Positions 19,130 through 28,592 of a DNA stretch of 64,000 bases are shown here, one piece after another (position 1 is the stretch's first letter; each line of letters opens with the position of its first letter). This DNA comes from Archaeoglobus sp. JdFR-24 (GTDB lineage Archaea > Halobacteriota > Archaeoglobi > Archaeoglobales > Archaeoglobaceae): contig MTML01000083.1 in the NCBI GenBank assembly GCA_002011215.1, positions 1 through 64,000 on the forward strand, written 5' to 3'. The notes beneath the pieces were generated by a model. That model was not told the origin of the DNA. It ran no database searches and saw only the letters and a program-made list of their open reading frames with translations. The translations under genes and the position numbers were made by a program.

Positions 19130-21030
19130 CGCAAGTAAAGATCTTTGTCCCAATAAGTTTTGTAAGGCTATCTAACAGAAAAGTAAAATCTAAACCAGAA
19201 AAATATGCCGAGCTTGAAAAAGCATTACTGGGTGCACGTCTACCCATGACGATTCAGAGATTAATTGCGATAAGCACATTCTACTCATATGTTTCCCTTG
19301 TGGTGGGATCTGTCGTAGGTATAGTTTTTTTCTATAAATTTATCCCACCAGCATTCTTACTCTTCATTTTTAAATACACTCCCTTCTACGACTTTGCTTT
19401 ACAATATTATTATATCCTGTCAAAGATCTATGTTATTATTGGACTCGTCGCTGGTTTAATTGCTTTCAGAATGACCAAGTATCTCATTCTCTCTTACCCT
19501 TATTTCATTGCAAACAGGAGAAAAAGTGAAATCGATCTCTACTTACCTCATGCAATAAACATGATGTATGGTATGGCTGTTGGAGGTTCACCGGCTTATG
19601 AAATCATTAAAACAATAGCCACTTCCGAACACCTTTTTGGTGAAGTAAGTAAAGAATTCGGAATGATTGTAGAAATGGTTGAAATTTTTAAGGACGATAT
19701 GTATACTGCGATGAGGTTTGTAAGAGATAGTACTCCAAGTAAACAGCTATCAAATTTTATGGATAATTTCATATTCATCCTGCAAGGTGGTGGAAAAGTA
19801 TCTGAGTTTTTAAAAGGGAAATCTCAGGAGTATATAGAAGAGCAGGAAGTAGCTTTTGAATCATATATCGAATTCATGGGGCTGATTGCAGAGATGTATC
19901 TTTCATTATTTGTTCTGATGCCTTTATTTTTACTGGTCATTCTGGTCGTAATGAAGATGATGGGCCAAGAGATGTTGAGTGTATTTAGAGATGGAATTAT
20001 TATTATATTGCCTATCGCCTCATACATGCTTATCTTCCTTATTCAGTCTGCCGTACCCTCCCCAAAAGTCAAACTGGAAGAGTATGAAGAGACCTACGAG
20101 CTTATCAAGGTCAATACTGTCGATGTTGAGAAAAGTACATTTACTGTTGACAGATCCAGAAGATTTTTAAAGAAAATTAAAAGATTCATATTGCATCCTT
20201 TCAAAGAAGGTGTGTATACTATACAATTCAGAATAATTATTATTCACCTTTTCATTGTAATGCTGCCTGTACTTTATCTAACATACAAATACTTTGAACT
20301 GAGTAGTGCTTTAGTGATTTCTCTATCTGTTCTGGCTGTGCCCCTGATACTACTAATAGAGATAAGGGACAGGATGTTGAGAAGAGCAGAAGAGAATATC
20401 CCGGATATCTTTGCTGAACTTGCAATGCTGAATGAAGCTGGGCTGAGCATATTCGAAGGTTTGAGAATACTAGCATCCACTGAGATGGGGATACTGACAA
20501 AAGAGATTTCAATAGTCAGAAGGGAGTTAGAATGGGGGGTTCTCGTACCAAAAGCGTTTATACGTATGGGTTTAAGGTTGAAGAGTGATTTAATGGCAAG
20601 AGTTGTTCCAATTGTGGTTAAAGCATTGGAAACGGCTCCAACGATCAAGGATGCTTTCAATACAGTTTCCAGATATGCAAGTTCTGAAGTGAGGTTTAAG
20701 AGAAGGCTTAGGAGTAATATGTTATTATATGTCGTAATTGTTTACATGTCAATTGCAATATTTCTTTTTGTTAGTTATATAATTCTGAAAAACTTCCTCA
20801 CAGCTTTTGCTGGTATAGAGACTGGAAGGATTGGAGGAGGTATTGAGGGGATGAGTTTTGCATTTGATTTGAACCTAGTGGAGGAGATTTTCTTCCAAGT
20901 AACAATGGTTGTGTCTATTTTTTCGGGTTTAATAGCTGGAGCAATTGGGGAGGGAAAAGTCACATCGGGATTGAAGCATTCGTACATTTTTGCCATAGCA
21001 ACATATGTAGTCTTTTTTTATTTGATTTAA
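19126..21030 (+). CDS. Type II secretion F-domain platform membrane protein (TadC/FlaJ-like, duplicated)
   Basis: A 634-residue inner-membrane platform protein with two T2SF domains in tandem, at about residues 140-280 (DLYLPHAINMMYGMAVGG...) and 420-560 (ENIPDIFAELAMLNEAGLS...). Membrane helices near 50-115, 245-305, 365-410 and 530-630 flank them. This double layout is typical of archaeal type IV pilus systems and matches the upstream ATPase, whose gene it overlaps by ATGA. It should anchor the ATPase and extract or insert pilin subunits. Which fibre it builds is inferred from the pilin genes downstream. Confidence 0.92.
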   Translation: MTQVKIFVPISFVRLSNRKVKSKPEKYAELEKALLGARLPMTIQRLIAISTFYSYVSLVVGSVVGIVFFYKFIPPAFLLFIFKYTPFYDFALQYYYILSKIYVIIGLVAGLIAFRMTKYLILSYPYFIANRRKSEIDLYLPHAINMMYGMAVGGSPAYEIIKTIATSEHLFGEVSKEFGMIVEMVEIFKDDMYTAMRFVRDSTPSKQLSNFMDNFIFILQGGGKVSEFLKGKSQEYIEEQEVAFESYIEFMGLIAEMYLSLFVLMPLFLLVILVVMKMMGQEMLSVFRDGIIIILPIASYMLIFLIQSAVPSPKVKLEEYEETYELIKVNTVDVEKSTFTVDRSRRFLKKIKRFILHPFKEGVYTIQFRIIIIHLFIVMLPVLYLTYKYFELSSALVISLSVLAVPLILLIEIRDRMLRRAEENIPDIFAELAMLNEAGLSIFEGLRILASTEMGILTKEISIVRRELEWGVLVPKAFIRMGLRLKSDLMARVVPIVVKALETAPTIKDAFNTVSRYASSEVRFKRRLRSNMLLYVVIVYMSIAIFLFVSYIILKNFLTAFAGIETGRIGGGIEGMSFAFDLNLVEEIFFQVTMVVSIFSGLIAGAIGEGKVTSGLKHSYIFAIATYVVFFYLI

Positions 21031-21052
21031 ATGATTTTGATCTGGCTTAATA

Positions 21053-22315
21053 CTATTTTAGCAAATCAAGTATAGTCGTTTTTTCCTCCTTTCTCTGGAA
21101 TATGCTGAACAGAAGACGTTTTCTTTTAACCCTTACTTCGAACTTTTTCTGTATCTCTCCGAAATTTGATTTGATATTTATCTCAACAACAAAAAATCCT
21201 TCATACATGGGGACAACATTGACTCTCTTCTCAATATGCATCCCCTTTCTTATCTGAGGTAAATCGAACAATTTTTCAGATATCTCGAAATATTTTTCTA
21301 AATCTGTCAAATCAACATTTATATTCTCCAAAACCTCATCAAAAAAGTTGTAAAATTTCAGTATGACTTCAAATGGTCTATTGACCACGATCTTTTTTGG
21401 TATTATCACCTGCATCTGTAAAACTTTCAGATCATTCATTGCTTTATTTAAGAGTTCATAAGCTGATCCATACTCTTCTTTCTTATATAATTTTTCAACA
21501 TGCTTAGATAATTTTTTGATCTTTTTGGGCTTTAATTTCTTTGCTGCCTTAACCATCTCATTCAGTTTTTCAAACTCTTTCCTTACAGTTAACCATGGAA
21601 GTGGTAAAAATTTATAATCGTAAGTTTCCTTTTCAATTTGAGTGATGCGACCATCCAAGGTCAAGGTCACAACTTCTCCCCCTAAAAGATATACTTTTAT
21701 AACATTTTCAACAACCATATCAAATATTATCCTATCAAACTTCTGCCTCCAGAGCATCTCACCATCATGAGAGATTATACAAAGCTCATTTTCCAGAGCG
21801 GCTGCTATAACGCCATCCTCCTTTACAAGAGTTACTTTCCCAATATAATTTTCCCATAGTATTTTACCACTATAATCTATTGCATGCACGCCTTTTTCGC
21901 TGCCGACCACAGCAAAATCCTTTAGATCTATCGAAAGAATTTTCCCTTTAACCTTCTTTGTCAGTATCTTCTCGCCACGTATGTTCAACAGCCTTAGTTT
22001 CTTTTTTTCTCCAAACGCCAGATACTCACCAAAATGCGCTATTGCTGAAGCTTTAGTTTTCTTCTGCCATATTATTTTCCCCTCTTTATCGAGAAGTAAA
22101 ACATTCCTTTTCGTTTTAATTGCAATATGTGTGTCAACACTTATCGAGAAAATAGGTTCATCAAGTTTTATTCTTGTATTATCATAATACAATATGTTTT
22201 CAAAACAAAGATAGTTCCCACTAAATAATTCTCTACAATACACCCACTTTTCCTTAGGTTTGATCTGTGTTACATCCACCTCTGTTATTTCGTCCAACTT
22301 ATTTTCCATCAGCAA
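21053..22315 (-). CDS. Cytosolic PQQ-like beta-propeller protein
   Basis: A 420-residue protein with no signal peptide. Residues about 30-235 hold repeated blades of the PQQ/WD-like type (LLLDKEGKIIWQK, AIDYSGKILWENY, IISHDGEMLWRQ). A helical, Lys-rich linker (about 240-300) follows, then an immunoglobulin/CARDB-like beta domain (about 305-400) ending in a basic tail. It is convergent with the platform-protein gene and divergent from the pilin gene, inside the pilus locus. A regulatory or scaffold role for the pilus is possible but is only a guess from position. Confidence 0.72.
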   Translation of the reverse strand: MLMENKLDEITEVDVTQIKPKEKWVYCRELFSGNYLCFENILYYDNTRIKLDEPIFSISVDTHIAIKTKRNVLLLDKEGKIIWQKKTKASAIAHFGEYLAFGEKKKLRLLNIRGEKILTKKVKGKILSIDLKDFAVVGSEKGVHAIDYSGKILWENYIGKVTLVKEDGVIAAALENELCIISHDGEMLWRQKFDRIIFDMVVENVIKVYLLGGEVVTLTLDGRITQIEKETYDYKFLPLPWLTVRKEFEKLNEMVKAAKKLKPKKIKKLSKHVEKLYKKEEYGSAYELLNKAMNDLKVLQMQVIIPKKIVVNRPFEVILKFYNFFDEVLENINVDLTDLEKYFEISEKLFDLPQIRKGMHIEKRVNVVPMYEGFFVVEINIKSNFGEIQKKFEVRVKRKRLLFSIFQRKEEKTTILDLLK

Positions 22316-22544
22316 TTAAATCTCTATCCTAAACCATATTAAAATTTTTCGCATGATTCTACCTCAATAGGATTCTTTCAACCCTCAACAATTAAAGTCT
22401 TTTTAAGAAATATTGCAATAAAACCTCACAAGAGATAAGAGATATATACAAGGCCCTATAGTTTTCGTATCCGTGAAATACTGCCGAAAATTTTATATAT
22501 ACGATGTTTCAAGAAATAATGACGATGGTTTGGAGGTGAAATAT

Positions 22545-22994
22545 ATGAAATGGTTAAAAGATGAGAAGGGTGTAAGCCCAGTTATTGGAGTAATACTAAT
22601 GGTGGCGATAACGGTGGTACTGGCGGCTGTGATAGCGAGCTTCGTGTTTGGAATGGGATCTGACATAGCTAAATCACACGATGTGGGTGTAAAGGCATTT
22701 CAGAGGCAGGATGACATTTATATAACGGTAACAGGAGGCACCGACTTAAGTTCATTGGTTATGTTAAAAGCCACTGTATATCCTGATGGAGGTAGTGAGG
22801 TCAGTGAATATTATTACAACGACGCTGACCAAGGTACAACCTCGACAGATTATAATGACCTAACAAATACGATCGATGCCGGAGCAGTTTTAAAAATAGA
22901 AAATCAAGGTACTGCAGGAGCTAAAGATCGTGTAGTTGTGGTAGGATATTTCACAGACGGTTCTGAAGAGATAATTTTAGACACATACGTGTAA
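22545..22994 (+). CDS. Archaeal type IV pilin
   Basis: A 149-residue pilin with the archaeal Pilin_N (PF07790) start: a short basic leader (MKWLKDEKG), then VSPVIGVILMVAITVVLAAVIASFVFG. Prepilin peptidase should cut after the Gly of DEKG and leave the hydrophobic helix as the fibre core. The remaining 110 residues are a beta-rich extracellular domain. I chose the ATG at 22545, preceded by GGAGGTGA; a longer frame from 22473 would put 24 polar residues ahead of the signal. A TATA element (TTTTATATATAC, near 22492) lies upstream. Confidence 0.93.
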   Translation: MKWLKDEKGVSPVIGVILMVAITVVLAAVIASFVFGMGSDIAKSHDVGVKAFQRQDDIYITVTGGTDLSSLVMLKATVYPDGGSEVSEYYYNDADQGTTSTDYNDLTNTIDAGAVLKIENQGTAGAKDRVVVVGYFTDGSEEIILDTYV

Positions 22995-23533
22995 AACTGA
23001 ATTTTAAATTTATTTTTATTAATTTTAGATTATATTTAATTTAGAAAGCTTTTTTCAGAAGTTGAACTCTATAAAATTATTCTTCATTCTGTTACGAGTG
23101 AAAGTTATCATCCCAAATATCGTATGTATTTCTGCCCCATACTACTTTATTTTGTGGAAATTGTTGAGTTGGTGAATGTCTACTGACAGTCCAAGCTCAA
23201 ATTACCTTTTAGAATATAACCAGAACTCTGTCCATATAAATAGATAATTCCCTCCTCCATAGATATAAAATAGAATTATGTATTCCAATCAGTTGCTAAA
23301 TCCTGATCTAAACAGTTTTAAACAAGATCTTCGGATTTTCTTTATCAGCTACAGACGTTAAGAGATCAATCCAATTTATAATTTCTCTTGCTCCACTTCT
23401 TAAATATGCTGTCCCAGCATAATGCTAGTTATAAATATTTTGAGATTGCATCTTGTTGCTACATTGCCGCATTTTGATAATAGCTGTAGTTAATCAGAGA
23501 CTTTTTATATCCTATTTTACTCGAATTTAATTA
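22995..23533 (-). other. Gene-poor interval containing a decayed minus-strand coding remnant
   Basis: No intact gene. On the minus strand, two protein-like stretches are separated by stops and frame changes. One at about 23314-23420 reads TAYLRSGAREIINWIDLLTSV. Another at 23092-23196 reads WTVSRHSPTQQF and ends in a stop. They look like parts of one dead gene of unknown family. No start or ribosome site remains. Confidence 0.4.
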
Positions 23534-25297
23534 ATGATTAACCTTCGGGACGTTTCATTTATAACTCTTTTAGCACTGATGTTGGCAGTGTCTTTGAGTT
23601 ATCCAAAAGTTTTCCTTAACGATGAATGGATAACAGCAAACCAGGTTCATAGTCTTGTTACCGGTGATGACATTTTTCACCCTGAACAAAGAAAATATGG
23701 TGATAAACATAGCGAATATTTAGTATACACGCTTGCTCTTCCGATTCTATCATTGCCAATATATTATCTCTTCGCTCTCTTAGGAGATAATTTCCGACTA
23801 TTCATCATAGCTCTCTGGTTCACCCTCTGTCTTTTTATAATATTATCCACATTTATTCGAACAAAACGGAGTAATACAACTTACCTTCTGTTCGGGCTAG
23901 CCTATGGAGTTATTTTATTTTTGTTTATTTTAAACACCTATTATTATAAGCCTTTTGAATTTGAACGCTATGGAGAAGTTGCAGCAATAGTATTTACGAA
24001 CCACATCGCATTTGCACTTTTATGTAGTATTACTTACCTGATATTCTATGAAGTGTTTGAATCCAAAGTTTACGCGGCTTTTGGCGTACTAGTCATTATA
24101 ACATCCTCCTCCTATTTGTTTTGGGCTACAAATGCCAAAGACCATGAGCTTTGTGCCTTGGTGTTGAGCATAATAATATATTTCATGATAAAATATATAA
24201 AATCCTCAAGAATTGAATACCTTATCTGCTCTTTTATAGGAGTTGGCTGGCTCGGCTGGGTTCGGCCTGAATTGGGCGTTTCCGCCTTTCTTACTCTCAT
24301 CTCCTTCATATTTGTCAGCTCAATCCTAAACAAAAGCATTTTTCAAGCTTTCAAGAATATTCTTATAGGTTCAATATCCTGCATTTTCGGTGCAATACCT
24401 CTGTTTATTAACAATTATTGGGTAACAAAAAACCCGTTAATACCACCCATGAAAATGCAAATTGCTGAAAAAGTTACTCAAGTTGTGATAACTGAGACCA
24501 ACCAGACTGCTGTTCCCCAGGTTATGACGAAAATTAACACCATATCACTTTCCATGCAAAAAGTAATAAGTGTTATAATAAACCAGTTCTCAATTTCATT
24601 AAATAAATTACCTAAAGCAGTTTACGGCATATACATTGACCCTCAGTCTCCGGCAATTGCGGGTATTTTCCAAGTATCGCCATTATCTACATTGGTTTTA
24701 GCGCTTCCCTTTTTAATCTTATTAGTCAAACCCAGGCTTACCATTAAAGATAAAAACATCTATATATTCTTAGTATTATTGATCCTTTTTCTTAATGTGG
24801 CATATGGAAGAGGCTTTGATTCGTTACATACAAGCCGAGGATCTGGTTTTGATATTAGATATCTATCTCCTATTTATTTACCACTTTTGATATTAGCAAC
24901 ACATATTTTTAAAATAATTCAGATCCCTGAAGAAGAGATGATTAAGGTCATTAAAAGATACCTAATATTACTTTCTACACTTCCTTTAATTCTTTTATTG
25001 TACATTCTAAACTATAGTTTTGATGTCCCCTCCTTTACAGCAATTCACTCCCATGTTACTTGGGCACTTGTAATCCTTTTGTATATGTCAATTATATATG
25101 CACTATGGAAACATAACTTTAAATATTTTATATACTTGACTGGAATTGTATTACTATCATCTTCGCTGTGGATGATCTCAGTAACATTTCTGTTTGCAAC
25201 AATCAAATTTGAGGGCTATCACTTCTGGCTTCCCGTAACCCAGAAGATTTGGCTAGAAATGTATTACAGACTTATTGAGCCTATGCTTAGTCCCTAA
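23534..25297 (+). CDS. Multi-pass membrane protein, possibly a GT-C glycosyltransferase
   Basis: A 587-residue integral membrane protein with about 12 hydrophobic helices. After the first helix comes LNDEWITANQVHSLVTGDD. An acidic residue in the first external loop followed by such a segment is the layout of GT-C fold glycosyltransferases (PMT/ArnT-like). A large soluble loop lies near residues 310-365. I infer that it could transfer sugar from a lipid carrier to exported proteins such as the neighbouring pilins. No specific family motif proves it, and a transporter cannot be excluded. Confidence 0.6.
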   Translation: MINLRDVSFITLLALMLAVSLSYPKVFLNDEWITANQVHSLVTGDDIFHPEQRKYGDKHSEYLVYTLALPILSLPIYYLFALLGDNFRLFIIALWFTLCLFIILSTFIRTKRSNTTYLLFGLAYGVILFLFILNTYYYKPFEFERYGEVAAIVFTNHIAFALLCSITYLIFYEVFESKVYAAFGVLVIITSSSYLFWATNAKDHELCALVLSIIIYFMIKYIKSSRIEYLICSFIGVGWLGWVRPELGVSAFLTLISFIFVSSILNKSIFQAFKNILIGSISCIFGAIPLFINNYWVTKNPLIPPMKMQIAEKVTQVVITETNQTAVPQVMTKINTISLSMQKVISVIINQFSISLNKLPKAVYGIYIDPQSPAIAGIFQVSPLSTLVLALPFLILLVKPRLTIKDKNIYIFLVLLILFLNVAYGRGFDSLHTSRGSGFDIRYLSPIYLPLLILATHIFKIIQIPEEEMIKVIKRYLILLSTLPLILLLYILNYSFDVPSFTAIHSHVTWALVILLYMSIIYALWKHNFKYFIYLTGIVLLSSSLWMISVTFLFATIKFEGYHFWLPVTQKIWLEMYYRLIEPMLSP

Positions 25298-25869
25298 GTT
25301 TATTTTTCTTTACTCACTATTTTTTAAGTTTTAGGTCAAAGTCACTACAAACCTGCAGCTCACCACCCTCTGCAACACCTTCTTTCCCCTAAATCCAAGA
25401 GTTACAACAGTCTCAACAAAAAGGACATTCAGAGTGGCAAATTTATAAATAGATTTCTTCATATATCTATACAACTTAAGGATGGAATGATTGTTGATAA
25501 CAAAATAGGAAATAGAAGATCCAATAATAGTTATTCGCTGCAACTCTACAGAGGCAAACAGTCCAATATTTTACCATGATAAAAATTGCAAAACTTACGA
25601 AGTGTGCCAGAGAGGTCATCAATAAATTGCCATATCCCTAACCAAACAACTGCATTTAAGGCCAAACCACTAATATCTCTATACCACATATACATTTTTT
25701 ATATGAATTTGTTACCATATTCGTTACCATTCTTGACATTTGTTTCATTATTTGTCCATACCTTCGTCTTTACTTTCACTTTTCTAATTTGAAATCGATA
25801 GTATGTAAATAGTAATTACTAGACCGCAAGAGCAAAATATTTACTATACTTAATACCATAAACTTAACT
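25298..25869. other. AT-rich intergenic interval
   Basis: No convincing gene is seen. A 70-codon minus-strand frame (25331-25543) resembles nothing I recognise and lacks a ribosome site. A TATA-like ATTTACTATACTTAA near 25839-25853 probably serves the surface-protein gene that starts with GTG at 25870. Confidence 0.4.
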
Positions 25870-28092
25870 GTGAAAGAAAAGGCAGTTACCCCCCTCCTCG
25901 GAATGATGCTTATATTAATGATTTCAACGACATTATTGGCAGTTATACAGACCTATCAGGTTCCTCAATGGTCAAAAAATGAAGAGTTGAAACATTATAA
26001 CCGTTTGATATCAGAGTTTTCAGACTTATCCTCCGTATTAACATCAGGAAAATCAGGTACCTTGACAATAGATGCTGGGCTTGATTATACAGATTATCCC
26101 ATCCTGATAACCCCTCCAAGTGCTGCATCTACTATATATGCTGAGGATAGAAACATATCTATCAGCTTTAAGGGATTGCTTCCAAATGGGAGTATTGTGA
26201 ATATAAGCTATATAAACAAAACATCTGCCATATATATCGAACCACAATACTATTACACCTCAGCAGAAACGCTTGTTTTTGAGAACGGTGCTGTTTTTAG
26301 AAAAGGCGATAATTACGTATTTCCCGTAACAAATCAAATAATTTTCTCAGGAAATAAAATAACAATCCCAATAGTTGATGCAGATATCGATTCTTTCTCA
26401 ACAACATCCTCTATAAGTTTAAAACTAACACCGATTGAAATGGGTAGCACTCCTGCAACTCAACTAAACTTACAGTTTGAAACTGAGTTTGGGGATTACT
26501 GGAATGACACGCTAAATGAATGGAAGCAGGTGATGGCGAATCAAGGGTATTCCATCGAGTATTCAATCACACCTTCCGGAGAGAGATATGTCGTAAATGT
26601 CCATGTTGAAGGTGGTATTGGATTTATCGTTAGCATACCTCAATGGAACGTTGCAAGTGGAGTGGTCGAAATAGAAGAAAGAGGTGTCAAATTTCTGATT
26701 GTCAACCCCACAGATATAGTAGTCCCTCTCGGCTCTACAGTAAAAGTCGAAGTCTGGGCTTTAGATAACTTCAGCAGGCCTATTTCAGGAATGAGAGTAA
26801 ACACAAGCATTACTGGCAACTATATGTCTATAATTTCCTCCTCCCCCATCACAAATCACGATGGGTTATCCTATTTTTATCTTAGGGGAGACAGAATAGG
26901 AAGTGGGACGATTGAGTTTTCTTCAGGTTCTGTATCCATCACAGTTCCCTATGAGGTTATACCGGCTGGAGGAACTGGAACAGGTTTAAATAAGGTTGTT
27001 TTAAATCCCATACAGGATGCATACGTTTCTGAAAAGAAAAAGAACGATAACTATGGAGACTTATCATACCTAAAAATAGGCAGAAAAGGTTCGGCAGAAA
27101 AAGAACTTCGAACATTTATCCAGTTTAATCTTTCATCTTTGCCCTCAAATGCAACAATATATCAGGCAAAGCTCAGAATGTACTTGTTTGAAAGCAATGT
27201 AGGCAGTAGTTTCAGAGTATACACTGTTCACAGAGTTTTAGAGTCATGGAATGAATCGAATATTACCTGGAAAAATAAACCAGACGTTTCAGAAAATTCG
27301 ACTTCGTACCAGATCATCCCGCGTGAAGAATTAGTGAGGGCGTGGGTTGAATGGGATGTTACTGATGATGTGCAGGCGATTGTAAATGGAGAGGAAAACT
27401 ATGGTTGGATGATAAAAGATATAAAACCAGAAAGTAGTAAATGGACAAAATTTTATTCAAGAGAGTATTCCGAAACAAACCTAAGACCACAACTCGTAAT
27501 ACAATACACTAATGTTAGCTATACTCCAACACCCACTCCCACTCCAACCCCAACACCTACACCTACTCCAACACCTACACCTACTCCAACACCATATAAT
27601 GTACAATTAGTGGCAAGCAAGGATGGTATATTACAGAAGGATCACTACATAGAGTTTGAAGTTGCTGGACCATGGTCTTACATCAAGATAGATGCAGATA
27701 CATACTACCTAAATATAGGCACTACGGTAAAAATCCTGTTAAAAGAGGATAAAAACAGAGCAAAGGTCTATATGAGTTCCAATTCAATTTCAAAATTCGA
27801 TGTTGGCAGGGTAAAGTTGTACCTCAACGGTTCTTTTGTGAAAGAAGGCGATATAAAAAGCATATGGATTAGCCAGTATACCGGATTTTCATCAACACTT
27901 TATATGGATGTACCACCACACTTAAGCTGGACGCAACTTATAATAGATGGAAATGTTATAATCAACGGCATAAACGGATCCAGAATTCAATTCTGGAACA
28001 TAACCCCCAATAACTCGGATCTATTTAGCTTAGACATTAGACCCAATAACATCTATCTCGTAGGAGAAGTGAGTGAATACAAAATTGGCTAA
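25870..28092 (+). CDS. Large pilin-like surface protein with DNRLRE domain and Pro-Thr repeat
   Basis: A 740-residue secreted protein. The start (MKEKAVTPLLGMMLILMISTTLLAVI) has the look of an archaeal prepilin signal: basic leader, small residue before the cut, then a hydrophobic helix. Residues about 40-300 form a beta-rich region, followed by an Ig-like segment. Residues about 375-550 are a DNRLRE-type domain (PIQDAYVSEKK...GDLSYLKIGR...FIQFNLSSLP), known from surface and adhesion proteins. Residues 551-575 are a (Thr-Pro)n linker, and 576-740 a final beta domain. The gene starts with GTG. It could be a minor pilin or tip adhesin of the pilus encoded upstream. Confidence 0.82.
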   Translation: MKEKAVTPLLGMMLILMISTTLLAVIQTYQVPQWSKNEELKHYNRLISEFSDLSSVLTSGKSGTLTIDAGLDYTDYPILITPPSAASTIYAEDRNISISFKGLLPNGSIVNISYINKTSAIYIEPQYYYTSAETLVFENGAVFRKGDNYVFPVTNQIIFSGNKITIPIVDADIDSFSTTSSISLKLTPIEMGSTPATQLNLQFETEFGDYWNDTLNEWKQVMANQGYSIEYSITPSGERYVVNVHVEGGIGFIVSIPQWNVASGVVEIEERGVKFLIVNPTDIVVPLGSTVKVEVWALDNFSRPISGMRVNTSITGNYMSIISSSPITNHDGLSYFYLRGDRIGSGTIEFSSGSVSITVPYEVIPAGGTGTGLNKVVLNPIQDAYVSEKKKNDNYGDLSYLKIGRKGSAEKELRTFIQFNLSSLPSNATIYQAKLRMYLFESNVGSSFRVYTVHRVLESWNESNITWKNKPDVSENSTSYQIIPREELVRAWVEWDVTDDVQAIVNGEENYGWMIKDIKPESSKWTKFYSREYSETNLRPQLVIQYTNVSYTPTPTPTPTPTPTPTPTPTPTPTPYNVQLVASKDGILQKDHYIEFEVAGPWSYIKIDADTYYLNIGTTVKILLKEDKNRAKVYMSSNSISKFDVGRVKLYLNGSFVKEGDIKSIWISQYTGFSSTLYMDVPPHLSWTQLIIDGNVIINGINGSRIQFWNITPNNSDLFSLDIRPNNIYLVGEVSEYKIG
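27523..27593 (+). repeat. (ACNCCN)n tract coding for a Thr-Pro linker
   Basis: About 70 bases of near-perfect hexamer repeat (ACTCCA/ACACCT/ACCCCA) inside the surface-protein gene, encoding alternating Thr and Pro. Units are in frame, so copy-number changes would lengthen or shorten the linker by two residues without breaking the gene. Confidence 0.9.
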
Positions 28093-28181
28093 AAACTCTA
28101 ACTGGCAATTCAATGAATGAGTATATATAAATCTCTGTAGAACGATGATCTTATTAGATGTGGCAAAAGTTTTTTAATATC

Positions 28182-28197
28182 GTTAGGGCTACCTAAC
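28182..28197 (+). promoter_or_regulatory. DtxR/MDR1-type operator before the metal-transport operon
   Basis: A perfect inverted repeat, GTTAGG-GCTA-CCTAAC, lies 4 bases before the ATG of the DtxR-family gene and just after a TATA-like TTTTTTAATAT (28170-28180). TTAGG/CCTAA half-sites are typical of DtxR/IdeR-type repressors. The position over the transcription start fits autorepression by metal-bound repressor. Confidence 0.8.
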
Positions 28198-28201
28198 ATG
28201 A

Positions 28202-28588
28202 ATGAAAGAGGACACATACATCAGAGTGGTTTACAGAGCCTTTGAAGATGGAGTCGAAGTTGTAGGACCAAGTTATTTTGCCAGCAAACTGGGAATTTCC
28301 AAGGTAACAGCTCAGGAAGCTCTGCTGAAACTTGCAAGCATGAATTATGGTGAGTACATTCCAAAAAAGGGATTTAAGTTGAACAAACTCGGGATTGAAA
28401 AAGGCAAGAATGCGACAAGAAAACATAGGCTGATAGAATGCTTTCTCCATGAACTCGGTTTAAACTCCAAGATCGCATGTGATGAGGCTACGAGAATCGA
28501 ATGTTATGTGAGCAATACACTGATTGACACGCTAAAGGAAAGATTTCAGGAAAGGGAATTTTGCCCATGCGGCAAGGAGATAAGGTGA
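28202..28588 (+). CDS. mdr1: DtxR-family metal-dependent repressor (MDR1-like)
   Basis: A 128-residue repressor. The N-terminal winged helix (ASKLGISKVTAQEALLKLASMNYGEYIPKKGFKL) is followed by the DtxR dimerisation/metal region with RKHRLIECFLHELGL and CDEATRIECYVS. It has no C-terminal SH3-like domain, so it is the short form. The tail carries a CPC pair (FCPCGKE) that may also bind metal. It heads an operon with a substrate-binding protein, ATPase and permease, the same order as the autoregulated MDR1 operon described in Archaeoglobus. The palindrome over its start supports autoregulation. Confidence 0.9.
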   Translation: MKEDTYIRVVYRAFEDGVEVVGPSYFASKLGISKVTAQEALLKLASMNYGEYIPKKGFKLNKLGIEKGKNATRKHRLIECFLHELGLNSKIACDEATRIECYVSNTLIDTLKERFQEREFCPCGKEIR

Positions 28589-28592
28589 TCTT

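Noticed and set aside
25331..25543. 70-codon minus-strand frame
   Set aside because: No ribosome site and no recognised similarity; could be a relic but cannot be supported.
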